A stretch of DNA of 64,000 nt from Sinorhizobium medicae (GTDB lineage: Bacteria; Pseudomonadota; Alphaproteobacteria; Rhizobiales; Rhizobiaceae), in NCBI RefSeq assembly GCF_007827695.1, contig NZ_VITA01000024.1, positions 1 to 64,000 of the forward strand, written 5' to 3'. The position numbers were made by a program, and so were the translations under genes. This document shows positions 20,707-29,129 of the stretch, one piece after another (the first letter of the stretch is position 1; each line of letters opens with the position of its first letter). A model generated the notes under the pieces. The model worked only from the letters and a program-made list of their open reading frames with translations, did not search any database and was not told where the DNA came from.

Positions 20707-21939
20707 TCAATTGTTCCCTTCAAGCGGCAGTGACCAGAGAAAATCTACCTTTGTGCTGTTTCGAAAGATGGGATCATTTGCAGGCGCAGCCCCCCTTGTG
20801 ATGGGAAGGAAAGTGGCGTCCGGTTCAGTCCAGATGGCACGTTGGTGGCAGGTCATACAGTTCGAATTGACGCCGTTTTCAAAGTGGGCCTCGAGCCAAG
20901 GGTTGAAGACGGCGTTGGGCGTGCCGTTTGTCTCTTTGGGAAGATCCATGTCATAGGCGATATCCATCAGGTAATTTCGCCAGGGTCCCCTGATCTTGGT
21001 GTCATCGAGCCGGTCCGCTGCATAGGGCCCGTCGTTCGGCCTGTCATGCCACCAAAACGTAGCCCAAAACCAATTTGGGATCTCCTTGGTTGTGTAGTGC
21101 ATGGCCACCAAGACAGCATAGTCGCCTTCGTCGCGGCCGAACCTCGCTGCTTGTTCAGCGTCGAGTTTGAAGTGATGAAACGCGGTGAGCGGGACAACCC
21201 TTGATCCGGGAAATCCCGGCAGATCGGTTAGTTCGCCCTCGGGAACGGAACTTCGGCTCGGATCCACGGCAACCCGACGTTTCCAGGATGACGGGGGGAA
21301 AGCCCCGGCAACGTCCGTCACTGGCATTTCGTCCCAAGTAGGGATCGCGGTCATGCCGTTCTTCGCCACTGGCATCCACACCAATTTGAGCGACATTGCG
21401 CCGCGTGGATAATCCTTCACCTTCCGGTTTTCGACCGGGGTTTGCGCTGGCCAGCCGTCGTTGATGGCTTTCATCGTTCTATGAAGGTGCAACTTCTCCG
21501 ACCGGGTATGATCCTTCAGCTCTTGATTGAACAGGGTGGATGATAGTTGGGACTCTCCTGCCGCTTTCAAATGTGCACCGCCATGCGGGGAGAATTGACG
21601 TGGCGCGACGAGATCTCTCTTCAGAGATCTGAGACCTTTTTGTACGCCCGTTTCTGCAGAGAAAACCTCATCGCCCGTGTACCAGGTTTCCCAGACTGCT
21701 TCACTGTTCGGATCGTTCTGCCGAGTTTTTTGCGTCAATCCTGCAAATACCGTCCACGCATGCGTGCGCAATTGTTCCTCATCGCCCCTACTGACGGCGT
21801 CCAGCAAGACGCGCTCATCTGCCGGGAAGTCAAAGCCGGATGGCACCGGAGTGTAGGAGAGGTCCCGCGGCAGAGCCAGATTTCCGAGTAATAACGACGT
21901 GCATATGGCAAAAACCGTAGCAATTCTTCCGCCGCTCAT
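20707..21939 (-). CDS. Exported protein with a CxxCH haem-binding motif
   Basis: A 410-residue protein with an N-terminal signal (residues 5-20). A single c-type haem attachment motif, NCMTCHQRA, lies near residue 362 within the C-terminal 50 residues. The middle has no recognised domain (GRDEGDYAVLVAMHYTTKE, WFWATFWWHD). It would be a periplasmic cytochrome c-like protein of unknown partner. It sits alone in the accessory segment between the integrase and phage genes, flanked by decayed sequence. Confidence 0.65.
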   Translation of the reverse strand: MSGGRIATVFAICTSLLLGNLALPRDLSYTPVPSGFDFPADERVLLDAVSRGDEEQLRTHAWTVFAGLTQKTRQNDPNSEAVWETWYTGDEVFSAETGVQKGLRSLKRDLVAPRQFSPHGGAHLKAAGESQLSSTLFNQELKDHTRSEKLHLHRTMKAINDGWPAQTPVENRKVKDYPRGAMSLKLVWMPVAKNGMTAIPTWDEMPVTDVAGAFPPSSWKRRVAVDPSRSSVPEGELTDLPGFPGSRVVPLTAFHHFKLDAEQAARFGRDEGDYAVLVAMHYTTKEIPNWFWATFWWHDRPNDGPYAADRLDDTKIRGPWRNYLMDIAYDMDLPKETNGTPNAVFNPWLEAHFENGVNSNCMTCHQRAIWTEPDATFLPITRGAAPANDPIFRNSTKVDFLWSLPLEGNN

Positions 21940-22376
21940 TTCATCGTCCTCTTCCTTACGTGCTTCAAACCGTTGTCATGAATGCGTCTCCAGGGGGTGA
22001 TCGTGCAAAAGTCGTGCCAGGCCGCAGGAGCGACTAAAATGATGCTAATGGCTTTCTTTCAGATAGTTAGATCTGGAAATTGACCCAGAAGGAACAATCT
22101 GTGTCGTTGATTTGACGAGGCGACGGACTACGTCGTATAGGCGCCGGCAGTCATCCGCTCGACGCCGGCATGGAGGAACAGGCATGTCAACTGCGGATAG
22201 CTGTCGCCTTCTCGCCTCCGCCGACATGGCCAAGCATAAGGCAGCCGGAGGCATTGCGGTGGGATTGGCGACACCTTTCCCGCATTTCCGGGGCCGAGCC
22301 GTGCACCGCCTAAAAGATCGCCGCACCCGGGCAGCAAACTGGTCGAGGGTGGAAAAGTCTCTTCGGTCGAGGCGAT
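21940..22376. other. Non-coding or decayed stretch
   Basis: About 440 bases upstream of the CxxCH gene with no believable gene. The first 100 bases probably contain that gene's promoter. The rest reads like eroded sequence next to the integrase remnant. Confidence 0.4.
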
Positions 22377-22690
22377 TTGCGCGCTGCGGAAGGAATTCCG
22401 AGGCAGAAACATGACATGACGTCGGCGCACGATGATCTCTATGACAAGACGGGCTGCCGCGATGACGATCGTGGCGTCGACATCGATCGCCGGCTGTGCC
22501 GAAGAACTCGACGCACTCGACGCATCATTCCATTCGCGTGCCGCGACCAGCTCGCCGCACTGCTCACAGACGATGATGCAGCGACACTGAAGCACCTTGC
22601 CGCGGAAGGCACGGGCGAGAATACTCTCAGGGCGCTCGCCTCCGACCTCGAGGCCACCTCGAGGCCTGGTGCTAGCCAGCGCCCAAGTCA
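22377..22690 (+). pseudogene. N-terminal remnant of a second tyrosine recombinase
   Basis: The frame contains LLTDDDAATLKHLA and GENTLRALASDL, the start of the core-binding domain of XerD-like recombinases common on rhizobial plasmids and islands. After about 22650 the expected YLEAW block appears only in another frame (LEAWC then a stop), so the gene is frameshifted and truncated. No catalytic domain follows; an istB fragment lies next to it. Confidence 0.6.
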
Positions 22691-22694
22691 TTGC

Positions 22695-22930
22695 TGTTGA
22701 AATTCGTTGCCCATCCCAGTGGGATCCGGTGAAGCGCGCCGAGGATCCCAGAGTTTCCGTCCATTCGTCGAAAGGCAGATTACTGGTGATCAGGGTGGCA
22801 CCCCGCTCGTAGCGTTGCGAGATCAGTCGGACAGTAATTCCGCGCCGGTCTTTGACAGCGGCACAAAGCCCAGCTCGTCGATGATCAGGAGCTTGTAGCT
22901 AGAACGACCTCTGAACCAGAGACCGATGTT
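22695..22930 (-). pseudogene. istB (IS21 family) remnant
   Basis: Minus-strand translation gives LLIIDELGFVPLSKTGAELL, the Walker B region of the IS21 helper ATPase. After a frameshift near 22835 it continues as ISQRYERGATLITSNLPFDEW and ends in unrelated sequence. Both ends of the gene are missing and istA is absent, so this is an inactive scar of an IS21-type insertion. Confidence 0.8.
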
Positions 22931-23063
22931 CAGGGGGTTCAGATGAGCGTTCGCCAGCTATCGCAACGTGTTCCCCGGCCGGAGCCGCGACGGCACAGAC
23001 GGCAATCCACCGCCTGGGCGCCGCGACCCACCCACGTTCGGACGCATGGGGTAGAGAGGCAGT

Positions 23064-24014
23064 CTAGTGGATCGAAACGGGTGCCAGCGCCCTCGAAAGG
23101 CTGGCCTCGCCGCGGCCGTAAGCCGCCGGGTTGTAGTTGACGAGCGTGTCGGTCCTGGCTGTATCCAGCAGCTGATTAGTAATCTGTATCGGTGTTGCGG
23201 ATGTGAACTTGCTGCCAAGGATGGCGGCATAGCCTGCAACCACAGGTGCCGCGAAAGACGTGCCGCGTTGGCCGATCTGTTCACGCTCGACACCCACGGT
23301 CAGGAAGTGGTTCTGCACCTCAGGGTTTGAGCCGGCATAATTCGAGTATGGTTCCAGCCGTGCCTTGTTCTCGAGAGTGCCATTGTGCTCCAGCGCACCC
23401 ACAAAGATTGCCGATGGCGCCCCGATCAGCCCGATGGTTAGCTCATCGAAATCCCCTACGTGCGGCTGACCTACCTCGCGGCTGTGGTTGTCGGCACTCT
23501 TTGTGACGATGGCAGTCCCCGCCCAGGCGGCACCGACGATCGCCTGCTCGCGCGGATGCTGGCTCAGTGGCTCCCACATGCCGTAGCTCGCATTGATGAC
23601 ATTCAGGCCGTCCTGCAGCACGATCGAAGACTCCTCGAGATAATCATACTTGAATATGTTTGCGCCAGGGGCGACCATGCCGGCAATTTCAGCGACCCAA
23701 TCCCCATGTCGCTGCCTCTGCGTACCGCGACCGAGATCTGCATCAATTGGCTGTCCCCTGAAGTCATCTGAGACATTTATCGATACGCCGGAACCGATAA
23801 AACCTGATGCCCATGCTTGACCAATATCCGGGCTCATCCAGCAAAATGTGCCGTCGGCATTTTGTGGACAGCCCGAGCTACTGCTTTCCGCGGCTGGAGA
23901 ACCGGTCGTTCCTTTGCCGCTGACAGCGGCACCAAGATCACCCGCGAAACCGGGTGCCGCCAACGCTACAAGACCGGCAACAAAACCTACCGGGAACCAT
24001 TGCGTTTTGTGCAT
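23064..24014 (-). CDS. Secreted subtilisin-like (S8) serine protease
   Basis: A 316-residue protein with a signal peptide (residues 1-20, ending in APGFA). The subtilase triad is recognisable: Asp in INVSDDFRG, His in RQRHGDWVAEIAGMVAPGA, and Ser in GTSFAAPVVAGYAAIL. It has no long prodomain. Loops are unusually short and the Asp region is divergent. It follows an exported protein gene on the same strand by 62 bases, so the two may work together. Start 24014 gives the signal peptide. Confidence 0.82.
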   Translation of the reverse strand: MHKTQWFPVGFVAGLVALAAPGFAGDLGAAVSGKGTTGSPAAESSSSGCPQNADGTFCWMSPDIGQAWASGFIGSGVSINVSDDFRGQPIDADLGRGTQRQRHGDWVAEIAGMVAPGANIFKYDYLEESSIVLQDGLNVINASYGMWEPLSQHPREQAIVGAAWAGTAIVTKSADNHSREVGQPHVGDFDELTIGLIGAPSAIFVGALEHNGTLENKARLEPYSNYAGSNPEVQNHFLTVGVEREQIGQRGTSFAAPVVAGYAAILGSKFTSATPIQITNQLLDTARTDTLVNYNPAAYGRGEASLSRALAPVSIH

Positions 24015-24076
24015 AAAAAATCTCCTGTCTGATTGTTCTTCATCAACGAAATGTACCGCCTTGCCTTTCACCATCG

Positions 24077-24640
24077 CTAGAATTCACCCGTGAACCGAAG
24101 ATCGATTTTCAATCGGCTTGGCTCGAGGTTTATCATGTATTTCAACGTGTCCGAGGGCCGCAATTGCGACGCGGCCAGCCGGCAATTCACACTCTGCTCA
24201 CCGCTGATGGCACCATAGTCAGCTGTGCAAGGTCGTTCCGTCAGGTTCCCGCCCAAAATTGAACTGACGGTGAGAGAAAGCGTCGTGGATGCTGTCGGTC
24301 GCTTTTGCAAAATAAAGCCGAGTTTCACACTCGGCTCGATTCGGACCTTTTCGGCACGCTGACCGGTGCTCGCGCCCCACAGGATACCGAAATCGTCCGA
24401 CAGCTGCGTCAACATTTCAAATCGCATGTCGGTCCAATTGCTATGGTACCACTTGTCAAAAGACACCAGGGTGCCATCCGACAGCTCGTATCCGCCTTGT
24501 CCCAGATGATCGGCGGTGGCGGTTAGCTCCGAACCCTGGTAAATGCCGACAAGGCTGGTCTCGTGTCCTTTCGCAGTCATCGCGCTGACGAAGAATGCCA
24601 TCACGAACAGGACGAAACCCACCGTCGTCTCAATGGGCAT
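24077..24640 (-). CDS. Exported protein of unknown function, upstream partner of the subtilase
   Basis: A 187-residue protein with a signal or TM segment at residues 6-22. The remainder is rich in alternating hydrophobic residues (FEMLTQLSDDFGILWG, KLGFILQ, TTLSLTVSSILGG), suggesting beta strands as in outer-membrane or surface proteins. Two cysteines (PCTADYG, VNCRLAA) could form a disulfide. It lies 62 bases upstream of the subtilase start in the same direction. Not assigned to a family. Confidence 0.6.
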   Translation of the reverse strand: MPIETTVGFVLFVMAFFVSAMTAKGHETSLVGIYQGSELTATADHLGQGGYELSDGTLVSFDKWYHSNWTDMRFEMLTQLSDDFGILWGASTGQRAEKVRIEPSVKLGFILQKRPTASTTLSLTVSSILGGNLTERPCTADYGAISGEQSVNCRLAASQLRPSDTLKYMINLEPSRLKIDLRFTGEF

Positions 24641-25628
24641 CTGCAACGCCCATCGTTTGAGCGGCCAAGCCCTTGCCGCAGACGCATGGCCGCCAGCGCA
24701 CAACGTGTTCAATCGCAACCAGTCGCCCCCGTCCTTCAATTTTGCCGAGCCATCTCTTCACTCTGTCCGGCAGCCCTCTCATCGCACCGCCGCAACCTTC
24801 ATGCCAATCTAGAGGACGGCGCCAAGGAAAGGGTTGTACATTTGTTTCAGTCGTTTAGTCATACAACGCCGTGTTGTAAACCCGCCAAAGCCGACACGAT
24901 GTCGGATGTCGTACGCTGAGCGTGAACACACCTTTCCTTGGACACGAAACGCTCCCATTGATGCGCCCTGACCGACTTACAACGCCAGTATTGCAACGTG
25001 AAGTGGTTCTTGACAGGGCGCAACCCTCGTTCAGGTAGCCTGTGCAAGGAACGACTGTATTCCATCGCGGATGTGTCACGGCATCTGCTGCTGCCTTCCG
25101 TCTGCTTTGCGGTATAATGAATTAGTTGCCGACATTTTGCTCCCGGCCCCAGACAGGACACTCATTGTCTGCCGCTGGGCGTCGGCAGTTGGCGCTTCCT
25201 ACCCGCTCAGATTGATGACGGCAATGCGAGCTCTCCACCTAGCCAATTGGCGCATAGCGCCTCACGAGAACTCGAAAAGGTCGATTCGTCCGCACACGTC
25301 AGAAGAGCGCTCGGGGTAAATGACCACACGTCACCAAAAACGCTCGCCAGTTACGAGTGAGTCGTCGCCACAACTTTGACGACTATTGCTGTGCGCCGCC
25401 AGACGGGGGTTTGCGTTCCGTGGCCGCCTGCAGGCCGTGCCCTCCCCGCCCGAAGGTGCCTGCGGCAGCGGGGCGACCTGTTCGACGCAGCGGTGGCAGC
25501 GGTGGAAATACGAACGTCGCTGTGAACGTTGACTTATTGTACCCATCCTGAAACAAAGCGGCGACCGAGCTTGTCGGCGGGGTCAAGTCGAGCTCAACAC
25601 CGACGAAAGCCCTAGCTGGCGGGGCAGT
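24641..25628. other. About 1 kb without a recognisable gene
   Basis: The open frames on both strands are short and without family features. The part just right of 24640 probably holds the promoter of the subtilase pair. The last part (25360-25600) is low in coding character and leads into the thioredoxin remnant. Confidence 0.5.
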
Positions 25629-25736
25629 ATGGAGAACGCATCGATCCCAACGCTTTCCATGTTCAAGGGTGGGGAAGTCATCTACGTCGGAGGCGGCTCA
25701 CTTCCCCTCCTGGATTTCGAAAATGGTTCGAACACA
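25629..25736 (+). pseudogene. Thioredoxin C-terminal fragment
   Basis: The frame encodes IPTLSMFKGGEVIYVGGGSL, which matches the C-terminal strand region of the second thioredoxin domain downstream (VLAMFKGGEVADIYDGGSL), also at the DNA level (CCATGTTCAAGGGTGG). Its active-site half is missing. It looks like debris from a duplication that also produced the intact tandem gene. Confidence 0.65.
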
Positions 25737-25747
25737 AAGGAACCACG

Positions 25748-26452
25748 ATGGATACCGCTCGCAACGAGCACCCCTCGGCTATTGTTAAAGTCGATACTTC
25801 CAATTTCTCGGAAGAAGTTCTGAAGCCGGCCGAACCGGTCATCGCCATCTTCTCGTTCGAAGGGTGCGGGCCCTGCGCAATAATTGCACCTTTCCTCGAA
25901 GAAATCGCCACCGAGCTCGCTGGCAAGGTCAAGATGGTCAAGGTCAGCTACACTGAAAACCCCGAGCTCGCGAAGCAGTATGGCGTATACGGCTTCCCAA
26001 CGTTTGCCATATTCAAGGGTGGTGAAGTCAACGACATTTTCCTCGGAGTCGCACCACCTAATATTGAGACGAAACTCCGCTCCTGGATATCCAAGACGGT
26101 TCAAACACCGAAGATGAACACCACCATTCCCGAGCGCCCCACGGCTATTGTGAATGGCGATGTTTCCGCTTTCCCGGAAGAAGTTCTGAAGTCGGCCGAA
26201 GCAGTCATCGTCCACTTCTGGGGAAAATGGTGCCCGCCGTTCGAGCTGATTGAACCCATCCTCGAACAAGTCGCCACCGATCTTGCTGGCAAGGTCAAGG
26301 TCGTCAAGCTCAACATCGGGGAAAACCGAGATTTCGCGACGCAGTATGGCGTAGACGACTTCCCAGTGCTTGCCATGTTCAAGGGTGGTGAAGTCGCCGA
26401 CATCTACGATGGAGGCTCACTCGGCTGCTGGATTTCGGAGGCGCTGGCTTGA
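25748..26452 (+). CDS. Tandem thioredoxin-fold protein with one disarmed active site
   Basis: A 234-residue protein made of two thioredoxin domains (about 8-112 and 128-234). Domain 1 keeps the redox motif CGPC but lacks the usual Trp before it (SFEGCGPC). Domain 2 keeps the Trp but has WCPPF in place of WCGPC, so the resolving Cys is gone. Both have the cis-Pro strand (FPTFAIFKGGE, FPVLAMFKGGE). No signal peptide is seen, so it is probably cytoplasmic. A fragment of a third copy lies just upstream. Confidence 0.85.
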   Translation: MDTARNEHPSAIVKVDTSNFSEEVLKPAEPVIAIFSFEGCGPCAIIAPFLEEIATELAGKVKMVKVSYTENPELAKQYGVYGFPTFAIFKGGEVNDIFLGVAPPNIETKLRSWISKTVQTPKMNTTIPERPTAIVNGDVSAFPEEVLKSAEAVIVHFWGKWCPPFELIEPILEQVATDLAGKVKVVKLNIGENRDFATQYGVDDFPVLAMFKGGEVADIYDGGSLGCWISEALA

Positions 26453-26689
26453 GTCACCGGTCTTCGGCTCATTCGATACCCCGAGCGATCAACCGTTCTA
26501 CCGGCGCATCTCAAACTGATCCGAATGCTCACCAACGTCCACCTCAATGGAGGACCAATGATCCTGCAGAGTCCGGGGTTAGGGCGCTGAAAATGGCGCT
26601 TGCCACGCCTTTTAACATCGGCTTCTGCCGAACATCCCTGCAAAGGGACTCTTCTCTACGTCACAGTATGAGGAAAGGGAGTGTCTAAT

Positions 26690-27103
26690 ATGAAGAAGTT
26701 TTCCCAGCTCGCGGCGGGGTTCGGGCTGTTGGCATCGATAGCCGCTTCACTGTCCCAGCCTGGTGCGGGCGCAGGTTTAGTCGCGCTCGGCGCCGCCTCT
26801 ATCTCCTCACCTGCCTTTGCGCAAAATCAGCCATGCAATGATAATGGTACACATTGCTCGATGGTAAAGGCTTATAACCGAACGAACGTGACCCGTTGTT
26901 TTCGCTTTTACTTGCCGACGGGAACGCGGCAGTTCACCCCCGCTGACGGGACCCATATGGACCTCGGGGGGTTACATCCTGGCACCAGTTTTACATATTC
27001 CATTTTTGGATCGACTTGCGGCGGCGCCGCGTGGTCGACGCGAACCTACACTGTGGCCGCTGTCGATGGCCAACGGCTCGAAATCTTTGAAACGCCGGAA
27101 TAA
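26690..27103 (+). CDS. Small secreted cysteine-containing protein
   Basis: A 137-residue protein with a long signal peptide (residues 1-45, cleavage near AFAQ). The mature part of about 90 residues has four Cys (PCNDNGTHC, TRCFRFY, STCGG) and a predicted beta-rich fold (TRTYTVAAVDGQRLEIFE). The ATG at 26690 is chosen; GTG at 26681 is in frame. A perfect hairpin lies 23 bases after the stop. Family not recognised; secretion is the firm part of the call. Confidence 0.6.
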   Translation: MKKFSQLAAGFGLLASIAASLSQPGAGAGLVALGAASISSPAFAQNQPCNDNGTHCSMVKAYNRTNVTRCFRFYLPTGTRQFTPADGTHMDLGGLHPGTSFTYSIFGSTCGGAAWSTRTYTVAAVDGQRLEIFETPE

Positions 27104-27125
27104 AAATTCCGCTCTTTCCTGCTCC

Positions 27126-27151
27126 CCTCGATGCAGCTTGCTGCATCGAGG
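27126..27151 (+). terminator. Hairpin after the small secreted protein gene
   Basis: Arms CCTCGATGCAGC (27126-27137) and GCTGCATCGAGG (27140-27151) are perfect complements with a 2-base centre, 23 bases past the stop. The U-tract is poor. Confidence 0.55.
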
Positions 27152-27441
27152 TTCACCCGACGACGTTGTAGCGTCCTTGTCGCCTGGGTCAGCGTCGGTG
27201 ACGCAGACTTTCTTGTATTTGCCTAACGACATTGGCCGTAATCGGCTCCACGACACAGATTGTTCCTTGAACCGTGTGGTCATATCTCCATCTAAGTAGC
27301 TCAACAGCGAGCAATGTCCTTCCTTCAGCTCTCACCCCTGCAACCAAGCACGATATTGCAAATTTAGCCCCCCGGGGCTTGCATGCTGTTGAGACATTCA
27401 TGTTGCGGACCGAAATGGTTCAAAGCAGCAAAGGAAACAAA

Positions 27442-28158
27442 ATGATACCCGTCTCTTCACTCAATGGGCGAAGGCTGCTAACCGCGTTGATGTTCGTTTT
27501 TGTTTGCGGACTATCGATACCGGCGCGCGCGGCTGACGTCATTGATCACGATAAGGTGGTAGGATTTCAGGAGAACGTCTCCGAATTCCTCAAGAGCTTC
27601 CAGCCTTTTCTCAAGGTCTTCAACGGCTGTGTCCCTTTCCCCGCCGTGGATGCTCATGGGAACGTCAGCGGTGGTCTGGAGCCGTCGGGAGCGATGAACG
27701 GCCATTGCGCTCGCAGCATTGGACAGGTCTACGTCAGAGCGACGTTCTTCGGGGACCGGTGCGGCATCATGTACGCTTGGTACTTACCCAAGGAGCAGAA
27801 CGTCGATGGGCCCGGCAACATGGGACACCGATCTGGCTGGCAAAATATTGTCGTCTGGACCGATGCTTGTAAAAGCCAGTCACACGTTATCGCGGTTAGC
27901 TACTCGAGCCATGACCATTACATCCGGGACACAGATCCCTACATGAGAGGAACACATCCGAAGGTCGCCTATCAACGGAACCCATTTCCACTCAACCCTT
28001 CACTGTCGGGTACTCGGACAATTGGCGGGACGCAGCCTGCAATCAGCTGGGACGCCATGACGCCGGCAGCGCGAGATGCGCTTAACGAGTATAAGTTCGG
28101 CAAGGGCGTACCATTCAACGATGACAACTTTCTCTACAAACTGGGCAAGGCCTATTAA
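27442..28158 (+). CDS. NPP1/Nep1-like (NLP) secreted protein with degenerate heptapeptide
   Basis: A 238-residue protein with a signal peptide (cleavage near ARAAD, residue 30). The family blocks are clear: FNGCVPFPAVDAHGNVSGGL, GQVYVR, YAWYLPKEQ and the Cys pair. At the position of the diagnostic GHRHDWE it reads GHRSGWQ, followed by the expected NIVVW. In cytolytic NLPs the His, Asp and Glu of this heptapeptide are needed for metal binding and membrane damage; three are replaced here. AAGGAAAC precedes the ATG at 27442. Confidence 0.85.
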   Translation: MIPVSSLNGRRLLTALMFVFVCGLSIPARAADVIDHDKVVGFQENVSEFLKSFQPFLKVFNGCVPFPAVDAHGNVSGGLEPSGAMNGHCARSIGQVYVRATFFGDRCGIMYAWYLPKEQNVDGPGNMGHRSGWQNIVVWTDACKSQSHVIAVSYSSHDHYIRDTDPYMRGTHPKVAYQRNPFPLNPSLSGTRTIGGTQPAISWDAMTPAARDALNEYKFGKGVPFNDDNFLYKLGKAY

Positions 28159-28437
28159 TTACAACTGCAATCTCTGCGAGGCCTAATTTCGATAATGATT
28201 GGCGCCGGCTTCTTGCCGGCGTCTCTTTGCGCGATGGCACCGCTCGTGGGCACCTTGGAGATGGCGAGTAAACCATAAGCGACGTCGAGGAAGGCGCCCA
28301 ACCTTTTGATCGCGTGCTGACCCCCTGGACGATACTCTGCTGCAAGCCGTGAAACTGAGGCCACGGTCTTGCAGCACTAGCAACTATCGGAAAGGAGCAC
28401 GGCTACGAAGCGAGATCAGCCCGATCAGCAAACGCGT

Positions 28438-28764
28438 CTAGCGATTTTCAACCTTTGTCGCAAACCACCGGATGAACAGTACTTCGGATCCTCGCGGGCC
28501 GAGATAGGCGAGCGCGGCGATTAGGCCCGTCGCCATCGGTTGATCCAGCGCCAGCCATGACGCCAGCGCCTCGCCGATGAAGGCCATGCCGACGGCGATC
28601 GGCATTTCCCAGAGCAGCTCCTTGCCGAAGAACTTCCGGCGCATTTTCCGGACTTCATTCGTGTGCCACATCAGCCGCCCGACCAAAGCGCCGATCATGG
28701 TCGTTGCCGCGCCGCCAAACCAGGCATTGAGCAGCTCGATCAGAGACGAATATTTCTGCGACAT
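28438..28764 (-). CDS. Phage holin
   Basis: A 108-residue membrane protein. Hydrophobic stretches at about 14-30 and 55-72, then 76-90, surround a basic segment (RKMRRKFFGKELLWE). This pattern fits the phage holin family that includes HP1-type holins. It is the last gene of the lysis block: endolysin, two spanin-like genes, then this one. It would permeabilise the inner membrane to release or activate the endolysin. Confidence 0.75.
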   Translation of the reverse strand: MSQKYSSLIELLNAWFGGAATTMIGALVGRLMWHTNEVRKMRRKFFGKELLWEMPIAVGMAFIGEALASWLALDQPMATGLIAALAYLGPRGSEVLFIRWFATKVENR

Positions 28765-28977
28765 TCAGCGCCCTTCCCCGTGTCTAGCGCATTCCCCTTC
28801 CGTCCAGACCGCCGCGGCGCAGATGCCGACGACGGTCCGGTCGATCTTCAGCTGATCCGCCGGCGTCGCGCCGCGCGCGCCGATCAGGTCAGTCCCGACG
28901 ATGCTTCTAAGGGCCGTCGCACTCCCCGGCCCCGAAGTTCCACAGCCCGCCAGCAGCAAGGCAAGAGCCGTAATCAT
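28765..28977 (-). CDS. Small lipoprotein, candidate outer-membrane spanin (Rz1-like)
   Basis: A 70-residue lipoprotein with lipobox LLAGC at residues 8-12. Its ATG overlaps the stop of the preceding 51-residue TM protein gene (ATGA), and it ends next to the holin start. A tiny TM protein followed by an overlapping tiny lipoprotein in a lysis cassette is the layout of Rz/Rz1 spanins. The mature part is not Pro-rich as in lambda Rz1, so this is an inference from position. Confidence 0.55.
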   Translation of the reverse strand: MITALALLLAGCGTSGPGSATALRSIVGTDLIGARGATPADQLKIDRTVVGICAAAVWTEGECARHGEGR

Positions 28978-29129
28978 TGCGCTTCGAATGAGCGCGGCTG
29001 GCCGATCATTGTTCTGTCTCTCAATCTCGTTTTGGCGGATCGGGCACCGTCCTCGCGGATCTCGACGATGACCCAGGTGATGGCGGCGAGCACGAGCACG
29101 CCGCCGAGGATCTTCGGCCAGCCGACCAT
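28974..29129 (-). CDS. Small single-TM protein, candidate inner-membrane spanin
   Basis: A 51-residue protein with one N-terminal TM helix (ILGGVLVLAAITWVIVEI) and a charged tail. Its ATG overlaps the endolysin stop, and its stop overlaps the lipoprotein start. It is shorter than classical Rz, with little room for a coiled coil, so a spanin role rests on context. The frame is open upstream inside the endolysin gene, but the overlap start is preferred. Confidence 0.5.
   Translation of the reverse strand: MVGWPKILGGVLVLAAITWVIVEIREDGARSAKTRLRDRTMIGQPRSFEAQ

Noticed and set aside
22128..22691. 187-codon minus-strand frame right of the CxxCH gene
   Set aside because: It is antisense to the recombinase remnant and composed mainly of shadow-type sequence.
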